A stretch of DNA of 64,000 nucleotides from NCBI RefSeq assembly GCF_022605725.1, contig NC_065551.1, forward strand, positions 20,708,001-20,772,000, given 5' to 3'. Below, in pieces: positions 11,601 to 22,019 of the stretch. Within the stretch, counting starts at the first letter, position 1. Every line of letters begins with the position of its first letter. A program made the position numbers and the translations under genes. The stretch comes from Anthonomus grandis grandis. Its lineage: Eukaryota > Arthropoda > Insecta > Coleoptera > Curculionidae. The notes under the pieces are model-generated. The model worked only from the letters and a program-made list of their open reading frames with translations, made no database searches and was not told the DNA's origin.

Positions 11601-11704
11601 GTGAAGAATGGATACAGTGTTCCAATTGCAAAAAATGGGCTCATTTAAGGTGCACTTCGGGTACTAGTATATATTATATGTGTATAAACTGCGACAGCGA
11701 TTAG
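8665..11704 (+). pseudogene. Pogo/Tigger-like transposase with C-terminal PHD finger
   Basis: Encodes the element's own cut-and-paste transposase. The start at 8665 (MRTYKRTT) follows a strong splice-acceptor-like tract (TTTTATTTTCAG), so an upstream non-coding exon is possible. Order: a psq-type helix-turn-helix (8665-8840, with FGIDRTTLGRYIKKL); a frameshifted stretch; a second DNA-binding part (8915-9090, with ECATKYNLNVPEPW); the start of the DDE_1 catalytic domain at 9190-9240, where the usual DETG reads YETG, so the first catalytic Asp is lost; a disrupted interval (9270-10430); the second Asp in LLLLDNYSSHLS (about 10700); SFPPHCTHKLQPLD (about 10790) with the third Asp. A Ser/Thr/Pro-rich and basic tail (11041-11560) leads to a Cys-rich finger (11565-11695: C.C..C ... 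IQCSNCKKWAHLRC ... CINC) and a TAG at 11702-11704. Multiple frameshifts make it non-functional. Confidence 0.88.
10255..10415 (+). pseudogene. Mariner-group transposase scrap nested in pogo-like element
   Basis: The plus strand reads KDIVLQSQPATRKDMKNRI then NITNIPRAEIEAAVL-like sequence, ending near a stop at about 10393. This is the C-terminal helix region of mariner-type transposases (compare SVVYKTQPDDIEDLKRRI in the element at 57.3 kb). It lies between the two halves of the pogo catalytic domain. The flanking 9.45-10.25 kb has no recognisable coding sequence and may be the rest of the same insertion. Its ends could not be found. Confidence 0.55.
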
Positions 11705-11830
11705 TTTTTAAGTTCCAAAATGTTTAATTTAGTTTTGGTAATAAATTTTTTGAGTATTTCTAAAATTAGATTTTTATTTTTCATCAGAAAACTGACTTAA
11801 CCAGCCATTATGCTAGTTTAGTTTGTGTGC

Positions 11831-11886
11831 TTCAACTGGCCCCATGTGTCGGTTTAAGTTGCCCCATATGTGGGGCAAGTTGAATC
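11831..11886. promoter_or_regulatory. Right subterminal motif cluster of pogo-like element
   Basis: TTCAACTGGCCCC (11831-11843) and GGTTTAAGTTGCCCC (11851-11865) on the complement, and GGGGCAAGTTGAATC (11872-11886) on the plus strand. With the left cluster and the TIRs this makes eight related copies in the element. Confidence 0.65.
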
Positions 11887-12061
11887 AACTGTACCCAGCC
11901 ATATTGCAGTCATTTTTACCTAAATAAAACAATATTTCGTCAAACTTATTAATTGCTTTTTAAAAACAAATATATACATCAATAAACCCTAGAATATTTA
12001 ATTATTTATATTAAATAATAACAACATGACCCTTCATTTTTTTTTTCATTTTTCCAAATCC

Positions 12062-12085
12062 GGCTCAACTAGCCCCACGCTACCC
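12062..12085 (-). repeat. Right terminal inverted repeat of pogo-like element
   Basis: Ends ...CTAGCCCCACGCTACCC and is followed by TA. Complementary to 8191-8214 with three mismatches. Confidence 0.9.
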
Positions 12086-12979
12086 TAAGTTATAATTGTC
12101 TCAAATAAAATAAAACCCAGAATGACTAATTTCCTGGAATATAAAGAAATATTTTTTTCCAAGAAAAAAAATTTGTCAACATTATTGTGGGCATCAAAGG
12201 TTACTCAATCGATAAGTGTCTTATTAAAAATCGCTTGCCATATTTTAAAGTTGGACGAACTAATACTTAACCCCTTTCTTCGGATATGATCTTAATCATG
12301 AGACTATATAAATCATAATAAAATGACAATTTAGTTGACTTAAAACAGGTTAAATATAACTGGCATTTAGACTAATCAGAAAAATTATTTAAAACATACC
12401 TTTCATATACTTATTATTGTTGAATAAGTATCAGTATTAAAATTCAGAGTGCAAGAAAGTGCGGGAAAGAAGAAGTTATCTGTAAAGATGATCCACTTAT
12501 AGAATTCTAAAGTACATCAAGTTTACGCACGTGTAAAATATTAATATTTTGGACACATGAAAAAGGAAAAAAGACATAAAAAATTAGACAAAAAGAAAAT
12601 TACTGCTTCTATTTGATGAGAGATAGACTGTATATATCAGTGTTTAAGAAAAAAGAAAAAGAAGAAGAAGAAGAAGAAGTTAAGATGCAAGATAGATCTG
12701 ACATTCTTTTCTTTTTGTCCCTTTTAGATTAACGTGTAAAAATTTATCTTGCAAGGGAAAACATTAAATGCACTTCCATCGAATAATTTTACTACTAGTT
12801 TGATTTTGATGAAAAACGGTTTAATCAATATAAAAAACTCAAAAGTTTGAAAGAACATTTTTAATATAGGAACCTTTTAATATGATTTTAAATATATAAA
12901 TTGAAAATTATAAATCTATTTTTAAGCCTATATTTTTATACAAAATTTCAAAGAAATTAAGGAAAAATATCAATAATAA

Positions 12980-12994
12980 CCATTTAAGTTATGC
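12980..12994 (+). repeat. Dispersed 15-bp motif, copy c
   Basis: Exact CCATTTAAGTTATGC, flanked by AATAATAA and ATTTAA. Confidence 0.6.
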
Positions 12995-14585
12995 ATTTAA
13001 CAATAATACATAAAAGTATATATAGATACACATTATAATTTTTTTGCGGTAAGCTATGTGTGCTCTTTAAAATAATTTAAAAATTTTTGTTTGTTATGGT
13101 TTATAATAGCAAAGGTAAAAAAAGATACCTAAAAAAACTGTTTTCCCTTTATCACCTCTTATATCTTTTATATCTTTAAAGAAATATTAATAAGTTGATA
13201 GTCGTACTGCTTTATTTACGCATTTAATGATTTTTAAAAAAAGTATATAAATTTAAAGATATCCATTTTTCATAGTGTGCTACAAGCTATATTTTTTAGT
13301 TATGAGAATATATTAAAAATATAAATACAATCGAGTTAACGAGAATTTTAATATTTTGTCTATGAAATTGTTGGGCACAAACTCATAACCTCTAATTTGA
13401 GCCTGTGAGGATGAGCATCTTTATGTTCCCAACATGCTAGTCATAAAGAGAATAGAATGGATTCTTTAATAAAGTTATGAGTGTATAAATACTGTATGTA
13501 CTTGCAAAAAATAGATAACTTCAATGTTATTTAGTTGTTTTTTTTTTTAAATGAGAAATTAAATAAAATAATTTAAATCGAAAAATGGTATAATAAGTAT
13601 ATTTTAAAGAGTTATAACTTCTATCTAAATAGAGCAAAATATCAAATTTAATTTTTCAATCTACCAAAAATTATAACTATTCGTATATATCGTTTTCTTT
13701 TATAACAGAAATCGACACCCGCTCTAGATCTCTCCCGATAGCATTGTACCCCCTTCACATAACTTGACAAAAGACAGGTGAAATTGAATCTTTTTGTATC
13801 TCGGCTTTGATACGAGGACCAGGTAATTCTATACGTCGCTATCTAGTGTCAAAATCTGCCTGCTACGTAAAAATGTCAATAAGTTGATGGCTTTTTACGG
13901 TATTATAACAGACCTTTATAAAAAATGCCCCGAAGATGTACGCCCTCATCGGAAGAACTACACGTAACTTAAACTGCACCAGAAGCTATACTAAGGGTGG
14001 AATATATGAGGATCTTCTATTTCATTTAGGAATTTCGTGCAAGGATTCATAACAAGATTTTAATAGATATTTTTAGATAACTGATAAGAGATAGCCGACT
14101 AACAATTCATAGCATGTGAACTAACATCTGACTAACAATTTTGTCTATTTGTACATATTATTATATTCTTTAATTTAGGTTCCAAGAGTCATTGTATATT
14201 AGCCGCCAGTTAATTATGAAATATTAATATTAATAATTAATAAATATTGATTATTTATTTAACTCCAAACTTTTCCTATGCCTTTTGTTTTTCGTAATAT
14301 TTTCGTGTTTTTTTTTAAATTTTTCTTTATTAAAAAAAATAATTTTGATAATAATAACCTTATTAAAATATATAAGGACAAAAATTCATGAATTTAGTAT
14401 GTCATTATCATTTAGTTACGAAAAAAATAATATTCCCTTAGATATTCCAATATTTATAGAAATTTTTGAAAATCTTGCTGGGCATAAAAGCTCCTTAACT
14501 TATATTCTTAGGTAATAATTTTGCAAAACATCTGCTGATTTTAAATTTAAAAATTAATGAAAGTAAAAGAAAAGGATAATCGTGT

Positions 14586-14600
14586 CCATTTAGGTTATGC
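14586..14600 (+). repeat. Dispersed 15-bp motif, copy d
   Basis: CCATTTAGGTTATGC, one difference from the reference, preceded by AATCGTGT and followed by CTTA. Confidence 0.6.
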
Positions 14601-14965
14601 CTTATATACTTTAATAACTTAATTTATTTAAATATTGGGGCAATAGCTAATTAATAACTATTCTTATTAATTATCTGTCATGTGGTATGTTTATAAAAAT
14701 TCATCAACTGCCTTATTATTTTCCTTTAAATTTTTTTCTAAATCAGATTTATTAGTTTTTAAAATATTCTCCTACAAAAGAAAACAAAAATTTAATTTAC
14801 TACAAATTGTTTTAACAAAGTTCTTAGCGCCTAACTGCAATATAAAAAAATTTAAAGTCTAATAAAAGTCAATATAAATATAATAAAATATGCCGAATAA
14901 ATTATTTAAAGTTATAGACAAGAAAATACAATAAACTAAGGAAATTAATTTTGATGTGTCAAGTA

Positions 14966-14993
14966 TCATTTGAATCATTAATGATTCAAATGA
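14966..14993. repeat. Perfect 28-bp palindrome
   Basis: TCATTTGAATCATT is followed directly by its exact complement AATGATTCAAATGA, with no loop. Confidence 0.85.
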
Positions 14994-15354
14994 ATTTTTC
15001 ATTAATATTAATATACCAGTATTCTACATAAAGACTCCTATATTAAAAAATTTAAATTATACCAAAATTCTTTCTGCATAAGTTTTATTAGTATTCGTTA
15101 AAATATTCCAATGCTTTCTTTTTATTTATTTATCTTCTTAATTAAGACGCTCGTAGCCTATAAAAGTTAATGAAATAACTGCTTAATTAAATAAACATAA
15201 TTTAAAAGGTCTTGCATTTTTATAATTTTTTTTGATAATTGGTTTTTATAATAATTTTTTCTTATTTCAAAATAAAATCTTTAAAAATATAATAGAAGAC
15301 AAGACATTATTTACAAGAAAACAATGAAAAAAAGAATTGTATTAAAATATGTTT

Positions 15355-15635
15355 AGACGGACCGGAATATTGCGGTATTCCTTGGATTAACCGGGATGCT
15401 GCTGTTCCTGGTAAAACCGGGGCGTTGCAAGTGTCGGGGATCGGGATACCCAGCATTTGATATTTATTGCTTATTTATATAAGTACTCTTGCTGACTAAA
15501 TATGTTGTTGAATTAGCTTTATGAACATTATTATTAATATTATATGTATTTTTATTTTTATTAATTTTTTGGGAAATTTGTTGTTTTTGTATATAGCTAT
15601 TTATGCTAAATAAAGATTATTATTATTATTATAAA
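15355..15635 (+). mobile_element. Probable 3' untranslated end of a LINE
   Basis: A GC-richer start (15355-15450) without coding sequence leads into AT-rich DNA ending GCTAAATAAAGATTATTATT and further ATT units at about 15608-15635. A polyadenylation-like AATAAA followed by short tandem ATT repeats is the usual end of several LINE clades, and the same arrangement closes the minus-strand LINE at 32114-34330. No coding part is attached, as expected of a severe 5' truncation. Confidence 0.45.
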
Positions 15636-17597
15636 ATATAAGAGGTTGAAGCAAACCCTATGTTAAGTAACAAAAATTAAAAAAAAAACACACAACACAA
15701 AAGTTTCATAAAATTTTAAAAAATTAATTATTCCTTAAATAACTCAATCCTAATTTAAAATATATATATAATGTTAATTAAGTTAATTAAATTTCATGGA
15801 TCGCATTATTGCTTGCTTACTTTTTAGAATTAACTGAAAATGAGTTGTTTCATTTTGTTAGTTTTTATAATTAAAGTTAAATATAGTGGCTGTTTGGTTA
15901 CGAAATTACATTTAATTTTTAATGGTTTAGTGCCATACAGTTACAGTCGTAAAACTATGTGTGATTTTGTTGAATTTCAAACGAAAATGTTTTCGCGAAC
16001 TTTAATTAATGCACTGTTTAATTTTAATAAAAGCTAAATTGTTGCCTATGGGCTCATTTGTGGTAATATTATGAAAATAATACTGTTTATTATAGTATTT
16101 TCCAGTTGAGTGCTCTTAAAAAATAAGCCTTAGTTCACCTGTAAATTAAACGTCCAATCCGATAAAAAAGAAAAACTAAAAAAAAATAATAAGAAATCGG
16201 TATCTATATCTAGAAGAAGAAAGGGCTCATAATACGTAGATAAGTCGAGGCAATCTTTCTAAGACCCCCGAAGCCACAATATTGGCTCGGCCCGATACCT
16301 GTGTTTCCTCTAATCCTTATAATGTAAAAAGCTGGTCCTTTCTTAAAGCTTTCGTACAATTTTATTCTTCTACAGGGAACTTTTAAGGCTCAAAGGTTCC
16401 GACTATTATTTCTCATGTTCATATAAGATATAACTTTTTTATGGAACATATTGGTAACGCCGTAACGATGTTTATCTTTTCTTTCTTCTTGCACACATAA
16501 AAGGGACCGACTGGACCGATTAATTTTACAATAGTAGGTGGTATCGATCATAATATTATGGGAAAGCTTTATAAATAGTTTGTTTGGGGTACAAATAATT
16601 ATTTCTTTTGTGTACAAATAATGATATGTTGATTTAAAAATTATAATAAGGTTACTTGGAGATTTAAAAAAAATTATTCGAACTATATGTTTATTTATGT
16701 GAATTATTCCTAATATGATACGAAGCTAAATGACATTTTTTTTAAGAATATAGAAAAAGTACAATATATAAATATCTAAGGCATAACTTAAGTGGATACG
16801 GTTTTCTTTTTTTGTTTTCTTTAAATTTTTTATATTGTAAATTTTATTCAAATTAGGCAAGTTCTTGACTATATATCTAGATAGGCTTGTAAAGTAGTAT
16901 AAGTACTTAAGTAGTAGTATAAAGTAGTATTTAGTCACAAAATTGTACATAAAAAAATAATAATAATTCAGAAAAAATATTTCAATATACAGTACATTCA
17001 CGATGGAAGGAACAAATTGATTTAACATTCAGGTATTTTTTTCTTCTTTTATTTTTTGGATACATCAACCTAGTATTACCACTTGCGTGTTTTTTTAAAG
17101 TAAAAAAATTATATACATGGTGGCGTCAACAATATTTTTTTAACTTCCTACATACTATGACGTTTTACGTTTTTACCATAGGTACCCTATACAGAAATTA
17201 AATTTTTATTTAAAAAATGCGCAATTGACAATGCTAATCGACGTTTCCTCCAAAAAGGAAGAAAAAAAAACATAATTTTAAATGAATTTGTTCCTTTCAT
17301 CGTGAATGCACTGTATAAGACTTAACCAAAGGATGGTCGTCAATTCTAAAATTTTTAGTAAAAAAGGACAAACTTTATTAGTATGCAGAATATTTTGACA
17401 AAATTCTTCATTAACATGTAAAGCATAAATGTATGTATGCGATAGTCATGTTATTATAAATTATAAATCTATAATTAAATAGTTTTTCGATAACATATAA
17501 CATTTTTAGTATAAAAGACCTATATGTATATATTCATTGGTCACTAAATATTATATAATAACTAAATTAAATATTACAAAATTTATTAATTTAAATA
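15636..17597. other. AT-rich spacer, nothing recognised
   Basis: Holds one inverted copy of the dispersed motif (16781). Frames at 15840-16037, 16390-16617 and 16726-17028 show no motif; the last is almost entirely Tyr, Phe, Ile, Asn and Lys and reflects base composition. Confidence 0.5.
16781..16795 (-). repeat. Dispersed 15-bp motif, copy e (inverted)
   Basis: GCATAACTTAAGTGG, one difference from the complement of the reference, followed by ATACG. Confidence 0.6.
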
Positions 17598-17599
17598 TA

Positions 17600-17917
17600 C
17601 CGGGTGGTCCATTTAATTTAAGACATCGCAATATCTCAAAAACTAAACATATATCCAGAAAATGTTTCATGTGAAGTTTGAATGGTTTCCAGGGGGCCAT
17701 AAAACGACGTTATTGGTTTGACCTTGAGTGGACGTCTTCAAGGTCAAATGAAGGTCAACTAAACTTTTTGCATAGAAATCTCTGTTTTTTTTTTATAGTA
17801 TCTGATTTAGCGTAAAAAAGAAGTAACTTTCATCTGACACTTTTTTACATGCGACCCCTCCCTTTCAAGATATTAATTCTTGATTCTTTTACGATTTTTT
17901 TTCTTGACAATGACATT
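17600..17917 (+). repeat. Left long TIR of element A
   Basis: Pairs with 19214-19532. Landmarks shared by both arms include GACATCGCAATATCTCAAAA, GTTTGAATGGTTTCCAGG and TTTTTTACATGCGACC. Confidence 0.88.
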
Positions 17918-18053
17918 TGCCCTTGTAGGTAGTATCTGATGATCTATCAAAAGGAGTAAAAGTATCTTATGATAGAATTTTATTATCAACAGAATTGAAA
18001 ACTTGAAAATAAAAAGTTCAAATAAAAGAAATTGAAACAAAAAAGTCAAAAAA

Positions 18054-18985
18054 TTATTTCAATAAATGTTCAAAGTGTTGATCTTCCACTTCTATACATT
18101 TTTCGACTCGCTTTTTAAACGATCGAGTGCAGCATCTGTGGAGTTATCTGCCCACAAACCTCCGTGATTCACAGCTTCATATTTTCGGGAGTCCTTGGTG
18201 GATCGCGATATATGATCTTCTTCAAATAACCCCATAGAAAAAAATCTAAGGGCGTCAAATCAGGTGACCGTGGCGGCCAGTGGACTGCTCCAGCAAAAAA
18301 TTACGGTACTTTTGGTCTGTAAGGACACTATCAATAAAATAAGGTCCATTATCAATGACTTCATCATTGATAATGCCGCACCAGACATTTACAGACCATG
18401 GCCGCTGATGTTCTATCGCTCGAAACCACCTGGGATTTTCAGCTGCCCAATAATGCATGTTATGACGATTAACTACACCATAGTTTGTAAATGAAACTTC
18501 ATCGGTGAATAAAACGCGCTGAAAGAAATTGTTATTTTCCTGCAAATGATTTTGGGCCCATTCATAAAACTACACTCGATTTTGAAAATCATTCCCGTGA
18601 AGCTCCTGATGTAACGACAAGTGATACGGATGAAACTGATGGCGTTTCAAAATTCTCAGGACACTTGTTTTGGAGATTCCAGAAGCAGAAGAAATTGATC
18701 GTGGGCTGACTCCAGGATTATGGGCAACTGGAGCTACGACAGCAATTTCATTATTTTGACTGGTAATGCTTCTCTTTCGTGATCGATTTATCGTTCTCAC
18801 ACTTCCATCTTCTATAAAGTGGTTCACTATAAGATAAAATTATGCTCGCGATAGAAGTCGCCGTTGAGGATCTCGCATGGTATACAGTTCAATGGCTCTA
18901 TTAATATTCCGTTCAGATTCACCATAGATAAGGACCATTTCAACTTTTTCGTTTATTGTTAGGCATTCGATAGTCACTCAATAAA
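18054..18985 (-). pseudogene. Mariner-group transposase of element A, broken
   Basis: Read from 18985 down: an N-terminal helix-turn-helix region (KVEMVLIYGE, matching RIEMIFIYGE in element B), a TAA near 18840, a second DNA-binding part (18827-18570, with SSASGISKTSVLRIL), a TAG near 18569, then the catalytic domain with the first Asp in RVLFTDEVSF and W.VNVWCGI. At about 18290 the frame jumps from NFLLE straight to VHWPPRSPDLTPLDFFLWG. By comparison with element B some 55 codons are missing, including the second catalytic Asp (QDGA). The third Asp in TPLD is kept. The tail ends at a stop at 18054-18056 after further frameshifts. No initiator ATG is visible in frame. Inactive. Confidence 0.85.
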
Positions 18986-19213
18986 ATAGTCAAATACTTG
19001 ATAACTGAACGAATACTGTGACCCAAAATAACCTCTCATTTACTTTATTCATTAGTATTTGTTTACAATCGCCTAAAATACCTGGGATAAACACATGAGA
19101 TCTGTTCACTATAGAAAATTTTTGCATTATAACAACTTGCATTGATCATTGATCAACAATGCCTTGTCACAACAATATTGAAGAATTGCAGAACCAAAGC
19201 TATTCCTGTTTCT

Positions 19214-19532
19214 AATGTCATTGTCAAGGAAGAAATTCGTAAAAGAATCAAGAATTAATATCTTGAAAAGGAGAGGTCGCATGTAAAAAAGTGTCAGATG
19301 AAAGTTACTTATTTTTTACCGCTAAATCAAAAAACTATAAAAAAAATAGAGGTTTTTATGCAAAAAAGTGAAGTTGACCTTCATTTGACCTTGAAGACGT
19401 CTACTCAAAGTCAAACTAATGACGTCATTTTATGGCCCCCTGGAAACCATTCAAACTTCACATGAAACATTTTCTAAATACATGTTTAGTTTTTGAGATA
19501 TTGCGATGTCTCAAGTTAAATGGACCACCCTG
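19214..19532 (-). repeat. Right long TIR of element A
   Basis: Inverted partner of 17600-17917; ends ...GGACCACCCTG before TA. Confidence 0.88.
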
Positions 19533-19656
19533 TATAAGGGTTACCTTTTTTTTTTTCGTTTTACGTGTAAAAATATAAAATACTTAAATTAAGCAGGCTT
19601 ATAGTATAGAATTTATATAACAAACATATTAAAAATTATTTTTGTTAAAATATAAA

Positions 19657-19671
19657 GGCATACTTTAGTGG
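19657..19671 (-). repeat. Dispersed 15-bp motif, copy f (inverted, diverged)
   Basis: GGCATACTTTAGTGGAT, related to GCATAACTTAAATGG with about three differences; same flank ATGCAAAT. Confidence 0.4.
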
Positions 19672-20218
19672 ATGCAAATGTAATATTTTATTCGCCTAAT
19701 TAGGTATTTGAGGTTATGGTAGATTAAGAAATTATTCAAAGAACTTGCAAGCACTGCAAAGAAAAAATAAATATTTCGCCAAACTATGAATATTGTGGAT
19801 CTACATATCATAAAATGTGTAGTTTTTAATTAGAAATTGGCTAACGAAATTCAAAAAGTATATTGTTATAAGTTAGAAAAAGAAAAGGGTACAGTAAAAT
19901 TATTTAAAATACTGGTAGCAAAAAAGTCAAAAATTCTCACAAACAAAGTTTAGCAAAAAAATGATTTCAGCTATCAACAAATCGTATTTATTTATTATAA
20001 ATCTTGTTTGAAATTCTAAAGAAAATGTATCATTAGAAAAAATAAGTCATTCAAAGTACAAGGTATAAGTTAAATAAATATAATATTCGACTGAATTACC
20101 TAGAAAGACATTTTGGATTTGATGGATTAAAGACGAACTAAAAGAGGCGGCGCTCAGTACAATTAAATTATTAGAGAAATAAAAAACGAAATTAAACTGG
20201 CGAAACAAGAACGGCTAG

Positions 20219-20264
20219 TACAATAATATCAAGAAATAGACTTCTATTTCTTGATATTATTGTA
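20219..20264. repeat. Perfect 21-bp inverted repeat with 4-base loop
   Basis: Bases 20219-20239 (TACAATAATATCAAGAAATAG) are exactly complementary to 20244-20264; the loop is ACTT. It sits just upstream of the LINE fragment at 20290-21930. The left arm continues smoothly from coding-like sequence, so the right arm looks like a copied-back strand. Confidence 0.9.
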
Positions 20265-20289
20265 TTATTTATATACTAAACACGATCAA

Positions 20290-21930
20290 AAAACAAGTAG
20301 GAATCCTTGTAAACAATTTAAGACAAAATCATACCTGAAACCAATAACAAACTTAAGAAATGGGGTAACTATATAGAAAATCTTTTTAACAGTAACTAAC
20401 CCGAACTCTTAGAAGAATTGTCTGACAAAGGTATAAATATAACAACAGAAGAGGTACTACAGAATGTAATAACTTAAAGTAGCTAAAAATAGAAAATCTA
20501 AGCGCAAGACGAAGTCTACACGACTGTATTAAAGCTGATGCAAAATGAGGATTCCCTGAGCACTTTGATTAAGCTTTTTAACCTGATTTACAAATAAGGT
20601 ATAACTCCAACCGACTGGTTTAAATCAACGTTTATTACTTATTTAAAAAGCATTGAGCAAAGAAATTTTTCGATTACCGACTAATCAACTTAATGATTCA
20701 TATGCATTTGCATACATTAAAAAATTAATCATAAAAGAATTTACAGAAAATGCGAATGCTTCATGGGTAATACACAGTTTAGAGTTTGAGGTTTTGGTAC
20801 GAGAGAAACCTTATTTCGCATTCAGGTTTTGGTCTAACGGTCTAGAGACCTATCGATGCCAGTAGACGCATTTTTTGTTGATTGTGAGAACGCTTTTAAT
20901 CGTATTCAACACAAAAAGTTCATATATTCTCTTAAAGAAGTTGGTCTAGATGACCGAGATCTGAAAATAATTTCTAATATTTAATGGAATCAGACGGCTT
21001 AAATAAAAGTTGATGGCCTACTGTCGGAAGAGGTTTAAATAAGAAGAGGTGTCTGCCAGGGTTGCATCTTATCTCCACTGTTGTTTAATATCTACGATAA
21101 TAAAATAATAGAGATTGCGCTTCAAACCTGCGACGAAGGTCTCACTATTTACGGTATACAAATCAACAACCTTAGATATACTAATGGTACTGTACTAAAT
21201 GCAGACTCGCTAGAAGGTCTTCGAGAGGTACTCAATCAAGTTGCACTAAAAAGTTTGGCACTTGGGCTTGAGTCTGAATGTTGGCAATATAAAATTTATG
21301 ATTATAATCAAACAGAAAAACATTAGAGGAATGTTAACAGTAAATAGGCAACAAGTCAAACGTTTTAAATCATTCAAATATCTGGGCTGGGAGCTCAATG
21401 AGAATTGGGACAATATGCAAGAAGTCCGTGCAAGAATCGAACAAGCCCGTGCAATTTTCAAGAAAATAAAAGTAGTATTATACAGTCGTGATCTTTATAA
21501 TTCTCTCAAAAAGTTCGATTTCCTAGTTGCTGTGTGTTTAATATTTTGTATTACGGTATAGAGGCATAGACACAAGGAAGCATTCGAAATGTGGTGGTAT
21601 CGTAGATTGTTCATGATATGTATGATGAATAGAATACATAATAGAGACGCTTTACTAGAAATTGAGAAAGACTTTAAAATTTTATTAAATTCTAAAAAAC
21701 ATAACTTGAGTATTTTGGCCACGTTTTGAAAAATGAAAAATATGAACTTTTAAAGCTGATTATCGAAGGCAAAAGAGCCCCGGTCATAGGCGTATTTCAT
21801 GGCTCAAAATTCTTAGGCAATAATTTAATGTAAGTACAACGTCACTTTTCAGAAAAGCAGTGGATAAGGTGCAAATAGCGCTAATGATAGCCAACGTTCG
21901 AACATGGTATTTGAAGAAGAACTGAATTAC
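20290..21930 (+). pseudogene. RTE-like LINE endonuclease-reverse transcriptase, RT part
   Basis: Plus-strand traces follow the order of a non-LTR reverse transcriptase. VDAFFVDCENAFNRIQHKK (about 20860-20915) is the first catalytic block; RRGVCQGCILSPLLFNIY (about 21042-21095) is the next. At the position of the catalytic DD box the sequence reads LRYTNGTVLNADSLEGL (about 21172-21218), so both Asp residues are lost. QVKRFKSFKYLGWELNENW (21352-21410) and a long basic tail follow, with a C-terminal block near 21850-21920 (FRKAVDKVQIALMIANV). The CQGCILSPLLF wording is typical of the widely distributed insect endonuclease-reverse transcriptase group, often put near RTE. Many stops; the endonuclease is absent. 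Confidence 0.75.
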
Positions 21931-22004
21931 CTGAAATTTTTTATTAAATTATTAATAAAATATTTATAAATAGGTTTAAAAATTAAATTATTTAAATTTA
22001 TAAA

Positions 22005-22019
22005 GCATAACTTTAATGG
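22005..22019 (-). repeat. Dispersed 15-bp motif, copy g (inverted)
   Basis: GCATAACTTTAATGG, two differences from the complement of the reference, followed by ATACGATTA. Confidence 0.55.

Larger units (their letters stand above)
8191..12085 (+). mobile_element. Pogo/Tigger-like DNA transposon, complete ends, inactive
   Basis: An element of about 3.9 kb. Its first 24 bases (8191-8214) and the complement of its last 24 (12062-12085) agree at 21 of 24 positions. Both outer sides are TA (8189-8190 and 12086-12087), the target duplication expected of the IS630-Tc1-mariner-pogo superfamily. Inside lies a plus-strand transposase with an N-terminal helix-turn-helix, a DDE_1 domain and a C-terminal PHD finger, all broken by frameshifts. 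Copies of a GGGGC.AGTTGA motif cluster 350-410 bp from the left end and 200-255 bp from the right end. A mariner fragment is nested in the middle (around 10.26-10.41 kb). It is the largest complete element in the window. Confidence 0.88.
12086..15354. other. AT-rich spacer without recognised genes
   Basis: Contains a GAA-type microsatellite at about 12655-12679, two copies of the dispersed motif (12980, 14586), a palindrome (14966-14993) and a more mixed-composition block at about 13700-14040 with no reading frame. Short frames at 14285-14515 and 14680-14862 are composed of low-complexity Phe/Leu/Ile/Lys codons and look like chance. Confidence 0.5.
17600..19532 (-). mobile_element. Mariner-group transposon with long TIRs (element A)
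   Basis: A 1.93-kb element flanked by TA at 17598-17599 and 19533-19534. The outer ends are CCGGGTGGTCC and, on the complement, CAGGGTGGTCC. Inverted repeats extend about 318 bp inward on each side (17600-17917 and about 19214-19532) with roughly nine in ten bases matching by eye. Between them lies a minus-strand transposase with stops and an internal deletion. Ends and protein both resemble element B at 57.3 kb, so the two are separate families of one branch. Element A could not move by itself. Confidence 0.88.

Noticed and set aside
10677..11631. Minus-strand frames of 78-93 codons
   Set aside because: Antisense of the pogo-like transposase and its finger; the plus strand carries the recognisable motifs.
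18264..18494. Plus-strand 76-codon frame
   Set aside because: It is the antisense of the minus-strand transposase of element A (NVWCGI and neighbouring blocks).
20219..20264. Hairpin as a microRNA precursor or bacterial-type terminator
   Set aside because: The stem is perfect and too short with a 4-base loop; insect pre-miRNAs have longer imperfect stems, and rho-independent terminators do not apply to nuclear DNA.
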